64,000 bases of DNA from a virus, in IMG/VR virus record IMGVR_UViG_3300036716_002035, positions 1 through 64,000 of that record; one strand, 5' to 3'. The position numbers and the translations under genes are program-made. The notes beneath the pieces were generated by a model. That model ran no database searches and was not told the DNA's origin. It saw nothing but the letters and a program-made list of their open reading frames with translations. Positions 30,498-39,451 of the stretch are shown here, in pieces (position 1 is the stretch's first letter; every line of letters begins with the position of its first letter).

Positions 30498-31039
30498 TAT
30501 CTAAATTCCTTTCTTAATAATCTCCATCGATCTGAATCAATAGGCTTATTGCCATCATCAATAGCATAAAGCATTGAAATAATTTCGTCAATACTATTAT
30601 AAATATATTTATGAGGAAACATGCCAAGCATCCACAAAGGCGTTTTGGCTTTGCCTCCGTCCATACTGACAAATACGGGTTTTTTTTCTCTTACGGCAGT
30701 TACAATTTCTTCCGCCGAGCCCCAGCTTGCTACATCTGGAACAAGGTGCGCTATAATAAAATCCGATCTATCTACTAAATTTAAATCATACGCACGAACC
30801 ATCTTCATTCGTTCGCTCACACGATCATATTGCTTGGTACTCATCCAGGTTTCCATATCTTGGCGCGAGGCCTCGTCTTCCTCCACGTCTTTAATAAAAG
30901 GTTTTTTATAAGGATCAAAACATGTAATCCCTAAAGGATTCAACCTTTCAGTCACCTCTTCCCTCCAGTTTCTACCGCTCACATATTGCATGTGCCCGAC
31001 AAGATAAGTTTTAGTTTTGTATAAGAGATTCTTACTCAT
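30497..31039 (-). CDS. Nucleoside 2-deoxyribosyltransferase-like protein
   Basis: 180 aa from the ATG at 31039, fixed by the promoter. Features: YLVGHMQYVSGRNWREEV, CFDPYKKP, a DLNLVDRSDFIIAHLVPDV segment (Asp pocket), and WGSAEEIVTAVREKKPVFV, where the Glu is the usual nucleophile. The family exchanges bases on deoxyribose or hydrolyses dNMPs. Substrate unknown; adjacency to guaC suggests purines. Confidence 0.75.
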   Translation of the reverse strand: MSKNLLYKTKTYLVGHMQYVSGRNWREEVTERLNPLGITCFDPYKKPFIKDVEEDEASRQDMETWMSTKQYDRVSERMKMVRAYDLNLVDRSDFIIAHLVPDVASWGSAEEIVTAVREKKPVFVSMDGGKAKTPLWMLGMFPHKYIYNSIDEIISMLYAIDDGNKPIDSDRWRLLRKEFR

Positions 31040-31046
31040 GCCAACG

Positions 31047-31075
31047 ATCTTACGGCAAAAGTTAAAAAATGTCAA
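31047..31075 (-). promoter_or_regulatory. Leaderless-type promoter of the purine genes
   Basis: TTGACA (31070-31075), 17-bp spacer, TAAGAT (31047-31052), 7 bases, ATG at 31039. Confidence 0.78.
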
Positions 31076-31494
31076 GAAATTATTTCTTTGAGATGAGATA
31101 GATACCTCAAATGCTTTTCACTTATTAAAGCTCCATAACAATTTTGAAAATCACCATACTTTTTAAAAAAGTCTATACCAAAAACAAAATCAGTAGTCCT
31201 ATTAAATGACATAAATTTAAATTTTGCAAAACTAGAAATTTCAAATTCATATTTCTTATGAGCTTCGTCATTACATGCAAAAATACGCTCATAAAAAAAA
31301 TTCAAGCACTCATCAGAGTTGTACTTAATTTTTTTTGAAGCTAAGTCTATCTCCCACTCTAAATCATTAAATTTTAACCAAACTTTTTCCACAAAACCTA
31401 TATGTGGTTCGTTGTTCTCTTTGATTTCATCGACTTTACAATTAACAAAAAAACCTTTGCCTTGAAAAAGAGCTGCGTAATAGGGTAATCTCAT
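31072..31494 (-). CDS. Hypothetical protein
   Basis: 140 aa from the ATG at 31494 (MRLPYYAALFQGKGFFVNCK), Phe/Lys-rich, soluble. Divergently paired with the plus-strand gene at 31513. The 18-bp gap is GTGTAATGGGTTTACACT, a near-perfect palindrome. No family. Confidence 0.6.
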   Translation of the reverse strand: MRLPYYAALFQGKGFFVNCKVDEIKENNEPHIGFVEKVWLKFNDLEWEIDLASKKIKYNSDECLNFFYERIFACNDEAHKKYEFEISSFAKFKFMSFNRTTDFVFGIDFFKKYGDFQNCYGALISEKHLRYLSHLKEIIS

Positions 31495-31496
31495 GT

Positions 31497-31511
31497 GTAA
31501 TGGGTTTACAC
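31497..31511. promoter_or_regulatory. Palindrome between divergent genes
   Basis: GTGTAA-TGG-GTTTACAC-like inverted repeat in the only divergent gap here. It may be an operator; a weak minus-strand promoter (TTGGTA/TGTAAA) overlaps it. Confidence 0.35.
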
Positions 31512-31512
31512 T

Positions 31513-32340
31513 ATGATAACATACTATTACCAATTTGACTTAACTTCATCAAGTATATCTATACCAACTAGCGGATCCGTATCTGACGAAGGCTACGACT
31601 TAACTGAATTTAATGCGGACTCAAGAGGCACTCCCAGAGTGGCCGATTGGTCAGATATAAGCTCAATGACTGAAGCCGAGTATGATATATTTTTAGAAGC
31701 TTTAGGCTTAGATAATGTAGATCAAACATTTTTTGTAAGCTGGAACTCAAGATCTTCTTCATACCAAAACAGAAATCAATATTGGTGGTATGGAAATAGT
31801 ATTGCCCGACCATTCTGGGCAAGAATTAATCCAAGTAGCCCAGGCGGTTGGCACCAGCAAAATAATATCACCTCAGAAAAAGAGATAGTTCTTGGTTCTT
31901 GGAGCCCAGCCAGTTTAAGGTCTTTAGTATTTTTTCCAGACTACGAAGCAAACGGGGGCCGTCAAACTATGACAGTTTCATTTGCTAGTCAAGACCCAAG
32001 CACAGAAGACTTCTGCTTTTTGAATGGTAGTGGCGCTCTAAGGCAAAGTGATAATATGAATCTATATATAGATGGGACTTACGAAGCAACTTGGAATAAA
32101 TACAATAATAAAACTGTTTATTATAACTCAGCTGCAATTATGTATGCTTTCTGGGATGATGATGATGAATGGAAAGTTACAGATCAAAATCCAAATCTAT
32201 ATCTTGCCCAGGGCGATGAACTAGAAACAGGGCATTATATGGCACAAACAATAAGCGGTAGTAATAATCCTGCAAACGACACTTGGATTGAAGTAGTTAG
32301 AGGTACTTACGTTAGTGGCGCAGAAGGATCGTGCAGTTAA
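31513..32340 (+). CDS. Plus-strand protein, possible virion or exported protein
   Basis: 275 aa, rich in Ser, Tyr, Trp and Asn with low Lys (RNQYWWYGNSIARPFWARIN; YYNSAAIMYAFWDDDDEW). That composition is typical of beta-rich phage surface proteins. No signal peptide or known domain. Followed 26 bp later by a second plus-strand ORF, forming an island inside minus-strand genes. Function unknown; structural role is inference. Confidence 0.7.
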   Translation: MITYYYQFDLTSSSISIPTSGSVSDEGYDLTEFNADSRGTPRVADWSDISSMTEAEYDIFLEALGLDNVDQTFFVSWNSRSSSYQNRNQYWWYGNSIARPFWARINPSSPGGWHQQNNITSEKEIVLGSWSPASLRSLVFFPDYEANGGRQTMTVSFASQDPSTEDFCFLNGSGALRQSDNMNLYIDGTYEATWNKYNNKTVYYNSAAIMYAFWDDDDEWKVTDQNPNLYLAQGDELETGHYMAQTISGSNNPANDTWIEVVRGTYVSGAEGSCS

Positions 32341-32366
32341 ACATTTAAAACAAACACAAAAACATT

Positions 32367-32642
32367 ATGAATTTTAATTTAACTTGGAGCAGCTCAAATA
32401 ATAGGTTTGAGGGTAGTAATAGTGAAACACTTCACCACAACGGAACAACATGGGTTTTTAATTCTAGCAATGATGGAATATATAACTGCACAGCATCATA
32501 TCTAGGTAGCCCTATAGGGGCCCATGTAGACCCAGGTAGTTCTAGCATAGATTGGAGCTGCTCTGCAACAATTACAGCTAGTGGTGGAGTTGCAGGAGAT
32601 CCACATATTAAACCACTTTTAGGCAAGCCTTATACTATTTAA
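32367..32642 (+). CDS. Plus-strand protein ending in a VWD-like GDPHI motif, probably truncated
   Basis: 91 aa, Ser/Asn/Thr-rich. The last 20 residues, GGVAGDPHIKPLLGKPYTI, match the opening of von Willebrand D-type domains (GDPH...), which normally continue for over 100 residues. The frame stops where the convergent HNH gene begins (8-bp overlap). The protein therefore looks like the N-terminal stub of a longer gene cut by the HNH insertion or rearrangement. Confidence 0.6.
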   Translation: MNFNLTWSSSNNRFEGSNSETLHHNGTTWVFNSSNDGIYNCTASYLGSPIGAHVDPGSSSIDWSCSATITASGGVAGDPHIKPLLGKPYTI

Positions 32643-33150
32643 AATTTTTAGTAACCTGCTTGCAAATCTTTTTAAAATCTTTTAAAGCGAGAGCTCCTTT
32701 CATCCTGTTAGCTTCTGCAATAACTGGAGCACAATTCTTTAAAGAACAGCCTCCACCCTTAGACAAAGGTGTAATATGGTCTAGGCTATAAGTGTGTTTA
32801 TTGTTTAAATCTATAGATTGTCCCGTTAAATAACATTTTGGATTCTTGCCGAACTTTTTAATAAAATCCTCCACCGAAAAACGTTTAATCTCAGAATTAA
32901 ATTTCATTCTACGAGTCGTGCCAAAAAAATTTTCTATCTTCGTTGCCAAAGTATTTTTCTCTCTGCGCAGGGCTCGCCGAGCATGACATTTTTGCTTACC
33001 CCCTTCAGCTAAATGGTAATTAACAGTGCTAATAGAGCAGGGGACGGTTCGAGAAATTTCCCGATAACTCAAACCTTCCTTGCCTAATTGTATAATTTGA
33101 GGACCAATTCCACGAGGGAGAGTAGAGGCCTGAGTTTGTTTTTTATTCAA
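32635..33150 (-). CDS. HNH endonuclease with HTH
   Basis: 171 aa. An N-terminal HTH (LGKEGLSYREISRTVPCSIS) is followed by an HNH core CYLTGQSIDLNNKHTYSLDH, ITPLSKGGG and NCAPVIAEANRMKG. The DH and N residues give the catalytic ββα-metal site. Such free-standing HNH enzymes often act as homing endonucleases. Its 3' end abuts the truncated VWD-like ORF. Confidence 0.82.
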   Translation of the reverse strand: MNKKQTQASTLPRGIGPQIIQLGKEGLSYREISRTVPCSISTVNYHLAEGGKQKCHARRALRREKNTLATKIENFFGTTRRMKFNSEIKRFSVEDFIKKFGKNPKCYLTGQSIDLNNKHTYSLDHITPLSKGGGCSLKNCAPVIAEANRMKGALALKDFKKICKQVTKNFK

Positions 33151-33529
33151 TTCTAAACACCTCCCACCTAACCTTCTTTTCGTTTACTTGATCTCTTATT
33201 CTGCGCTGATTTTTATTCAACTGGCTTTTGCCCGTTTTGACTTCCATGAATATTATTTCATCTTCTTCAAAGATAATAAAATCAATTGGAGAAGCAAGAA
33301 ATCTTGCCTGCTTGCGATTATATTTAAAATCTTTTAATAAGGGAGAAAAGTGCTCAGCAATCTGCCCTGTCCTGACCTCTGAGCTTTTTTTCTGAGATAC
33401 TATTTTTTGAGATTTGAGACTGGCTGTTTCTATCTTCTCTATATATAATAGTTTATCCCTTCTCCATAATAAGAAAATTAAAATACATAAATGTACTGCT
33501 AGTATTGGAATTCCTATTTCCACTTGCAA
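33143..33529 (-). CDS. Membrane-anchored Holliday-junction-resolvase-related endonuclease
   Basis: 128 aa. N-terminal TM helix (IPILAVHLCILIFLLWRR), then a nuclease domain: GQIAEHFSPLLKDF, FLASPIDFIIFEED, IIFMEVKTGKSQLNKNQRRI and VRWEVFRI. This matches the archaeal-type HJR-related family (Endonuc_Holl) with the D...ExK active site. Probable role is cleavage of branched DNA. No ATG: start is TTG at 33529 or GTG at 33523. Confidence 0.75.
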   Translation of the reverse strand: MQVEIGIPILAVHLCILIFLLWRRDKLLYIEKIETASLKSQKIVSQKKSSEVRTGQIAEHFSPLLKDFKYNRKQARFLASPIDFIIFEEDEIIFMEVKTGKSQLNKNQRRIRDQVNEKKVRWEVFRIE

Positions 33530-33681
33530 TAATTAGGGTTTTGCGCTCGTTTTCTACGCATGTAATCCCTCTTCTGTGCCCTGCGCCTCTCCATATCTGA
33601 TTCATCATATTTTTTTCTAGCCTTATCTTGTGCGAGCTTACCTCTTGGGCTTTTTGAGTATTTTTTTTGACTGTTATTCAT
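33514..33681 (-). CDS. Small very basic protein
   Basis: 55 aa (starts MNNSQKKYSKSPRGKLAQDK, ends RAQNPNYCKWK). Arg/Lys-rich helix, likely nucleic-acid binding. The ATG lies inside the repeated element described at 33679-33730. Confidence 0.58.
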   Translation of the reverse strand: MNNSQKKYSKSPRGKLAQDKARKKYDESDMERRRAQKRDYMRRKRAQNPNYCKWK

Positions 33682-33730
33682 GTATCGTCCACTATTGACT
33701 GGTTTTCGTTTTTATTTTTTTTTCGTTAAC
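33679..33730. repeat. Dispersed repeat, copy A
   Basis: CAT(G/A)TATCGTCCACT, then TGG and CGTTTTTATTTTTTTT, about 45-52 bp in length. Shared with copy B at 39806-39856. It spans the last codons of the Clp ATPase gene and the start of gene 33514-33681. Confidence 0.6.
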
Positions 33731-36136
33731 AGAGATTTCTAGCTTTTTGATAGATACAGCGATATCTTTTACTTCGGAGGCGAGCAGCGTCGCCATTTTA
33801 TTTTCTATCTCGTCTTTAATAATTTTTTTAATGGGTCGCGCTCCATCGTTTCTCTCAAAAGCAATATCGGATATAAAGTTGCAAACTTTGGGGGCAAAAT
33901 TAACTTTGACTCCTGAAGGAGACAGTTTTTCCTTTAAATTTTTAAGCTCCAACTTAACTATGCGAGTGATTTCAGGAAGTCCCAACGTATTAAAAACAAC
34001 AATATCGTCCAAGCGATTAAGGAACTCTGGCTTAAAATGTTTAGAAGCCTCTTTGATAACTTCTGTGGAATTATCTACGTCAGTAGTAAGAAATCCCATT
34101 GACTTATTTTCCGTAAGTAAGTGGGCGCCTACGTTACCAGTTAGCAAAATTATACAATTGGCGAAACTAACCTCTTTGCCAAAACTATCTGTTAAGTGGC
34201 CCTCTTCCATGATTTGAAGAAGCATCTGATGTACTGATGCGTCTGCCTTTTCAATTTCATCAAATAAAATTACAGAATATGGGTTCTTTTTAACTTTTTC
34301 CGTTAACTGACCGCCCTCTTCGTAGCCAACGTAGCCAGGAGAAGATCCAACCATACGTGAGGCTGAAATTTTTTCAGAATATTCAGACATGTCCAGCTGT
34401 ATCAATCTCCCACGACCACCAAAAACTTCCTTAGCTAAAGTTTTAGCCAAAAACGTTTTGCCTACACCGCTAGAACCTAAGCATAAGAAAGCTCCAAACG
34501 GTTTGTTCTTTTCTTTTAAAGGGGTATGCCCACGCAACAAACAACTATATAATTTATCAATTGCGACATCCTGCCCTATCAAGGCATTTTTAAGTTTCTC
34601 GTTTAAGCCTACAAATTTACGGGAGCTATTTATAAAAATAGAATCCAAGGGAATTTTTGCTTTTTGAGACAGCGCTTCAAACAAGTTTCTATCTGAAACA
34701 TAACTCGGCGTCTTGCTTTTTTTGTCTGCCCACTTTACTAAAAGCTTTTCGTAAGAATGAAATAAATCATTTTGTTTTTTTGTAAGCTCTGGAGTCTTGC
34801 CCGAAGTTTCTTCTTGAAGCATTAGATCTTCAAGCTCCTTCTCTAATTTGTGGGCCTTATCTGGGCGCTTAAAAGCGTCTAGCTTTGCTTTTGCCCCAGC
34901 ATGATCTAGCAAATCTAGGGCTTTATCTGGGAACCGTCTGTCTCCTATATATTTTTCTGCCAAATGGACGCAATTTTCTACAATAAACTCTGGATAGGAA
35001 ACTCCGTGGAACTTTTCATAATATTTGCATGCGCTTTTTAATATTAAAATAGAATCTTCTTTTGTAGGCTCTTCTATTTTAACTACTTGGAACCTACGAT
35101 CTAATGCTCCATCTTTAGAGATGGTTTTCTTGTGCTCCTCAAATGTAGTAGCACCGATGCAAATGATTTCTCCACGCGCTAAAGCTGGCTTTAGCATATT
35201 TGCTGCATCCATAGTGCCTTCTGCGCTCCCCGCACCGACCAAAGTATGTATCTCATCAATAAATAATATAACTTTGTCACTCTCTGAAACCTCTTTAATG
35301 ACCTTCTTTAGTCTTTCTTCGAACTGTCCACGATATTTAGTGCCTGCAACTAATGAACCTATATCAAGGCCATATATCACCTTGCCAAGCAAAAACTCAG
35401 GGGCGCAACCATCTACTATGTTCTGGGCCAAACCTTCAATAGCTGCCGTCTTACCTACGCCTGGATCACCCAGTAATATTGGATTACTTTTTTTGCGCTT
35501 ACATAAAACCTCAGAAATTTCTTTAATCTCTAAATCTCTGCCAATAACTGGGTCTAATTTTTTATTTCTAGCTAATTCGTTAAAATTAACTGAAAATTTA
35601 GATAAATTTTCCAGCCTCCCTTCTGGCTCGGGAAGCTCGGTAACCATTTCGCGCTCCTCTTCAGGGTGAATACCTAAAGACTCTTCCTGCTCTACGAACC
35701 TGCTTTTCATGGCGGCAGAAAAAACCTTGGGGTCGATACCTACCTTAATAAGGTATTCGTAAATAGGGGATTCTGAGAATTGAGAAAGTGCTAATAAAAT
35801 ATGTTCAACACCTATATATCCATGGTCTAATTTCTCTGCAATTTTTTGGGCAATCAACAATGACTCATTCGCGTGTTGAGAATACATAAAATCCCCCTTA
35901 TTTTCTGAAGAAAAGTCTTGATCCTTATCTATTATACTCAACAAATGCAACTGCACCAAATCTACGGAGGTGTCTAGGCTATTAAAAGTTTCCTCTACAA
36001 CCTTTGCGTCTACCGATACTATACCATAGCAAAGATGCGCTATCGATACTACAAGAGTATTATTTTCTTCAGCAGCTTCTGCTGCAATTTTCAGAGCTTC
36101 TTGGGCTCTAGGCGTGAAATTGGGCTTCGTTTCCAT
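33692..36136 (-). CDS. ClpA/ClpC-like AAA+ unfoldase
   Basis: 814 aa from the ATG at 36136. Clp N domain with two repeats (residues 1-145). First AAA: PILLGDPGVGKTAAIEGLA and VILFIDEIHTL. Second AAA: LCLGSSGVGKTFLAKTLA and YSVILFDEIEKAD. A short middle region rather than ClpB's long coiled coil. An MGFLT loop sits where ClpA and ClpC carry their ClpP-binding IGL/VGF tripeptide. It unfolds proteins and feeds them to ClpP; a ClpP-like gene is at 63563. Its 3' end lies in repeat copy A. Confidence 0.92.
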   Translation of the reverse strand: METKPNFTPRAQEALKIAAEAAEENNTLVVSIAHLCYGIVSVDAKVVEETFNSLDTSVDLVQLHLLSIIDKDQDFSSENKGDFMYSQHANESLLIAQKIAEKLDHGYIGVEHILLALSQFSESPIYEYLIKVGIDPKVFSAAMKSRFVEQEESLGIHPEEEREMVTELPEPEGRLENLSKFSVNFNELARNKKLDPVIGRDLEIKEISEVLCKRKKSNPILLGDPGVGKTAAIEGLAQNIVDGCAPEFLLGKVIYGLDIGSLVAGTKYRGQFEERLKKVIKEVSESDKVILFIDEIHTLVGAGSAEGTMDAANMLKPALARGEIICIGATTFEEHKKTISKDGALDRRFQVVKIEEPTKEDSILILKSACKYYEKFHGVSYPEFIVENCVHLAEKYIGDRRFPDKALDLLDHAGAKAKLDAFKRPDKAHKLEKELEDLMLQEETSGKTPELTKKQNDLFHSYEKLLVKWADKKSKTPSYVSDRNLFEALSQKAKIPLDSIFINSSRKFVGLNEKLKNALIGQDVAIDKLYSCLLRGHTPLKEKNKPFGAFLCLGSSGVGKTFLAKTLAKEVFGGRGRLIQLDMSEYSEKISASRMVGSSPGYVGYEEGGQLTEKVKKNPYSVILFDEIEKADASVHQMLLQIMEEGHLTDSFGKEVSFANCIILLTGNVGAHLLTENKSMGFLTTDVDNSTEVIKEASKHFKPEFLNRLDDIVVFNTLGLPEITRIVKLELKNLKEKLSPSGVKVNFAPKVCNFISDIAFERNDGARPIKKIIKDEIENKMATLLASEVKDIAVSIKKLEISVNEKKIKTKTSQ

Positions 36137-36154
36137 TCTCAATATAAGGTTACA

Positions 36155-38737
36155 CTATTTAATATCGCTTAGTTTCATAAAGATCTTTTCGTCTAGGACG
36201 GCAATGCTATCCATAAATAAAATATCTGACCCTTTCCTGGCAGAAAATACAACTATGCTTTCTTTTTTTGGCATTTTATTTTTACTTAAAAAAGTATCTA
36301 CTCTGTTGTTTTCTATCCACCCCCTATCTGTGCGTTGCCTTCCATTAAGCAGCATGGCATCCATTGAGGCAGTCTCATCCGAAAGAGAAAATTTAATATA
36401 AAGATTGCCGTTTCGACTCTTTCTTTTGACTATGTCAGATATTACACCAATAAACTTAGCGCCATCTCCCTCCTCCAACCTCGAAGCATATAAGAGGTTG
36501 TTTAATTCTTGCCCAATAAAAACTTCAGTTAAGCGATTAGTATAACTATATCCTAACAATTTTCTTTCAAAGAACCAGTTTGCAAACTTCTCTTGCTTGC
36601 GGTTTTGATTATAAATCTCTCTATAAGGAAGATACTTCTTCTTAAACGTCCCAAATCTTTTTTCGGGCATTATTAATTTGCTATCATCACCGAGCAAAGC
36701 ATCCCTTTGAGTGGACGCTATACAATCTAAGAGTTTATAATCATATTTCTCTCCTAGGGCCACGAAATTACGCTTCTCTCGGTCAGTAAGGATGTTGAAA
36801 GCCTGAGCCTCTAAAACCAAAAGCGACCGACTGGAATCTCCGCACGAAGACATGGCTCCCGCCTGTATTAAGGCGGAAAGCGTACCAATATTAAGGCCAG
36901 CCGTTTTAGCTGTAAGAAAAATGTCGTATTTATTTATTCTTGCCGAATCCCTAAAATCTTTCAAGTTCTGGAGGGACTTTTCGCTAATACCCTTAATACT
37001 GTTTAATCCGTATCTAATATCTTTATCCTCGATAGTAAAGTCCATGTCTGACCTTGCTAAGTCAGGAGGTAACAACTTAATATTAAAATGAGGTAACTCT
37101 TGAGAAATTTTGCAAATCTCTTCGTGCGGGGCAGGCTCAAACTGCGACATTCGCAGAAGGGATTTGAAGAACTGAAGAGGGTGTTTGAATTTAAGGTATG
37201 TGGTCCACGCAGCAAGTGTTGCGTATGAAATTGAATGAGACTTGTTAAACGAATAGTTAGCGCTGTCCTCGGCCACGCTCCAAAGCACTTCGCCCACCTC
37301 GGAGGGAAGGTTATTCTCTATAACTTTTTGATCAATCTTTTGCTTCCAAATAGGCATTTCTTTAACCTTTTTTTTGCCTACTATACGCCTCAATTGTTCT
37401 GCTTCGTCCAAGCTAAAACCTACTTTAACAGCCATCTTCATGAGCTGCTCTTGATACAAAGGAATACCCCCAGTATACGAAAGGACATCATCAAAAAAAG
37501 GATGGACACTCTGAGATTCTCCAGTAGTAGCAAATTCTACAAAACTATCCATAAAATCTAAAGCGCCTGGCCGACCAATAGCTATGACTGCGCTTAACTC
37601 CTCTAAAGTTTTTGGACCAACCTTTTTGCATACTTTAAAGTTTACATCTGCCTCAATCTGAAAAAGGCCATGCGGACAATTGAAATCCTTAGATAATGGA
37701 GCAAACGAAGAAGACTCTCCCAATGGTATTTGATCTACAGATAAGTCAAGGCTCTGGCATACATCATAAATAACACTTAACGTTCTTAATCCTAATATGT
37801 CAAACTTAACCATAAGCTCGGCCACCCAATTCATGTCGTAACCACTTACCAATCCACCATCTCCAGTGCTTTGAAGCGGGCAAATATCCTCAAGCTTGTC
37901 GTAAGAAATTGCAATGCCTGAAGGGTGAACTCCTGTGTTTTTGTTCAAGCCCTCTAGCTTTTGGGCGACCTCATAAATATGGGTGTTTTTAGAAACCCAT
38001 TCTTCAAACTTTTCGCTTTCAAGTACTGAATCGATTAAAGAGGCAACCTTGCCAAACTTTTTGGGAATAAAATCACTAACCGCATTGACATCCTGCTCGG
38101 AATACAAGCCTACAATCTTGCCGCATTCTTTAATGCAAAGCTTGCTGCTTAAGGTGTTTAGCGTTAAAATATTACAAGTTCTTGATGGGTACCTATTCTC
38201 AATAAATTTAACAACATCCTGCCTCCTTTCGTAAGAAATGTCGTTGTCTATATCTGCTAATAATGAACCATCTAAATACGTAACCCCATCCTTGCCCTCT
38301 ATCTTCTTCGCCCTACTCTTGCTAACAAACCTCTCGAAATATAAATCATATCTCACGGGATCAATGTTTGTTACATCAATTAGATATAAAACCAAAGACC
38401 CTGCTGCTGAACCTCGTCCTGGTCCTGTGGGGATGTTCTTCTCGGCGCAAAAATTATGAACATCCCAATTTAATAAAATATAATCCACAAACCCAAGGTC
38501 CTGAAGTATATCTAACTCTTCTTTTGTCCTTTTGTAATATTTATCTTTGTTTTCGAAATGGTCTATTCCCCTATCCTTAATCCCTTCCCAACATAACCTT
38601 TTTAAAAAATCAAAATTAGAGATTGGGGATTTTATGTTGAATTTGTCATAAAAACGCTGTTCAATTTTAATTTCTGGCAAACGCACGCCTGGTGGGCAAG
38701 CCTCTTCGTAATCTGAAAAACCTTTAAAAAAATTCAT
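36155..38737 (-). CDS. dnaE: DNA polymerase III alpha, polymerase part without PHP domain
   Basis: 860 aa from the ATG at 38737, overlapping the exonuclease stop (ATGA). C-family polymerase motifs: GPGRGSAAGSLVLYLI, catalytic LADIDNDIS, TGVHPSGIAIS, MVKFDILGLRTLS, PLYQEQLMKMA, NKSHSISYATLAAW, a helix-hairpin region, and a C-terminal OB fold (FIGVISDIVKRKSRNG). The N-terminal PHP domain of cellular DnaE (~270 residues) is absent and encoded separately at 39840-40586. It is the main replicative polymerase of this phage. Confidence 0.93.
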   Translation of the reverse strand: MNFFKGFSDYEEACPPGVRLPEIKIEQRFYDKFNIKSPISNFDFLKRLCWEGIKDRGIDHFENKDKYYKRTKEELDILQDLGFVDYILLNWDVHNFCAEKNIPTGPGRGSAAGSLVLYLIDVTNIDPVRYDLYFERFVSKSRAKKIEGKDGVTYLDGSLLADIDNDISYERRQDVVKFIENRYPSRTCNILTLNTLSSKLCIKECGKIVGLYSEQDVNAVSDFIPKKFGKVASLIDSVLESEKFEEWVSKNTHIYEVAQKLEGLNKNTGVHPSGIAISYDKLEDICPLQSTGDGGLVSGYDMNWVAELMVKFDILGLRTLSVIYDVCQSLDLSVDQIPLGESSSFAPLSKDFNCPHGLFQIEADVNFKVCKKVGPKTLEELSAVIAIGRPGALDFMDSFVEFATTGESQSVHPFFDDVLSYTGGIPLYQEQLMKMAVKVGFSLDEAEQLRRIVGKKKVKEMPIWKQKIDQKVIENNLPSEVGEVLWSVAEDSANYSFNKSHSISYATLAAWTTYLKFKHPLQFFKSLLRMSQFEPAPHEEICKISQELPHFNIKLLPPDLARSDMDFTIEDKDIRYGLNSIKGISEKSLQNLKDFRDSARINKYDIFLTAKTAGLNIGTLSALIQAGAMSSCGDSSRSLLVLEAQAFNILTDREKRNFVALGEKYDYKLLDCIASTQRDALLGDDSKLIMPEKRFGTFKKKYLPYREIYNQNRKQEKFANWFFERKLLGYSYTNRLTEVFIGQELNNLLYASRLEEGDGAKFIGVISDIVKRKSRNGNLYIKFSLSDETASMDAMLLNGRQRTDRGWIENNRVDTFLSKNKMPKKESIVVFSARKGSDILFMDSIAVLDEKIFMKLSDIK

Positions 38738-39372
38738 AATTCTATCTCCCATAGTTGGCGACGAAAGATTTCGTAATTCATCTTTACGTCATAAATTGCA
38801 TCGTGCAGTTTGCTTGGATCGAAATCTAAGTCATAGCGTTTGCATAGTGCCGTAATGCTAGCTTTCATGCCGCGCTCCCTAAAGGAACATAACTTGTATT
38901 GCCACGATAAAAAATTACCCTTGGCCGCCTTAATCCCTTTGTGTATAGCTTTAGCAACGCATAGCGTGTCAATTAAGTCTCCAAGATAAGAGTAGTCTGG
39001 CTTTTTGTTTAAAAGCTTTCTAAAAATAGAATGTATATAAACATCGAAGCCCAATAAGTTGTGTCCCATTTTTATGTATTGGGGGTCATATAGATATTTT
39101 TCTATAACTCCCAAAACTTCTTCTGGGTCTTGTGCATTTTTTTCATATCTCTTTCTGTTGAAGCCTGTGATTTTCGCCGCGTCCGCAGAAATGTCCAAAC
39201 TGTCCCACTTAATTAAAAAATCAAATTCCTCAATCACTTCGTCCCCCTTACAGATGATAAACCCAGCTTGCCAGGGCTTGTTATTTAGACTGCATAGATT
39301 TAAGTTACAAGTCTCAAAATCGAATACCATGTATTTTTGGTTTTTCTTAAAACGTAAAAGTTCATCTTTCAT
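38734..39372 (-). CDS. dnaQ: DnaQ-like 3'-5' exonuclease (proofreading)
   Basis: 212 aa from the ATG at 39372, set by the promoter. DEDDh motifs: VFDFETCNLN, GHNLLGFDVYIHS and HDAIYDVKMNYE. It would provide proofreading to the adjacent polymerase, whose gene it overlaps by 4 bp. A longer upstream frame exists but would contain the promoter. Confidence 0.9.
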   Translation of the reverse strand: MKDELLRFKKNQKYMVFDFETCNLNLCSLNNKPWQAGFIICKGDEVIEEFDFLIKWDSLDISADAAKITGFNRKRYEKNAQDPEEVLGVIEKYLYDPQYIKMGHNLLGFDVYIHSIFRKLLNKKPDYSYLGDLIDTLCVAKAIHKGIKAAKGNFLSWQYKLCSFRERGMKASITALCKRYDLDFDPSKLHDAIYDVKMNYEIFRRQLWEIEL

Positions 39373-39379
39373 GTTGTGT

Positions 39380-39408
39380 AGCATACTAGATAATGAATAA
39401 ATAGTCAA
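39380..39408 (-). promoter_or_regulatory. Leaderless-type promoter of the exonuclease/polymerase unit
   Basis: TTGACT (39403-39408), 17-bp spacer, TATGCT (39380-39385), 7 bases, ATG at 39372. Confidence 0.78.
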
Positions 39409-39451
39409 TAAAAAACGGAAGCTATAAATTTTACGTGTATATATTTGCAAT

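Noticed and set aside
35025-35669. Long plus-strand ORF opposite the Clp ATPase gene
   Set aside because: It lies wholly antisense to a strongly conserved coding region and shows no recognisable motif; it is a shadow of the minus-strand gene.
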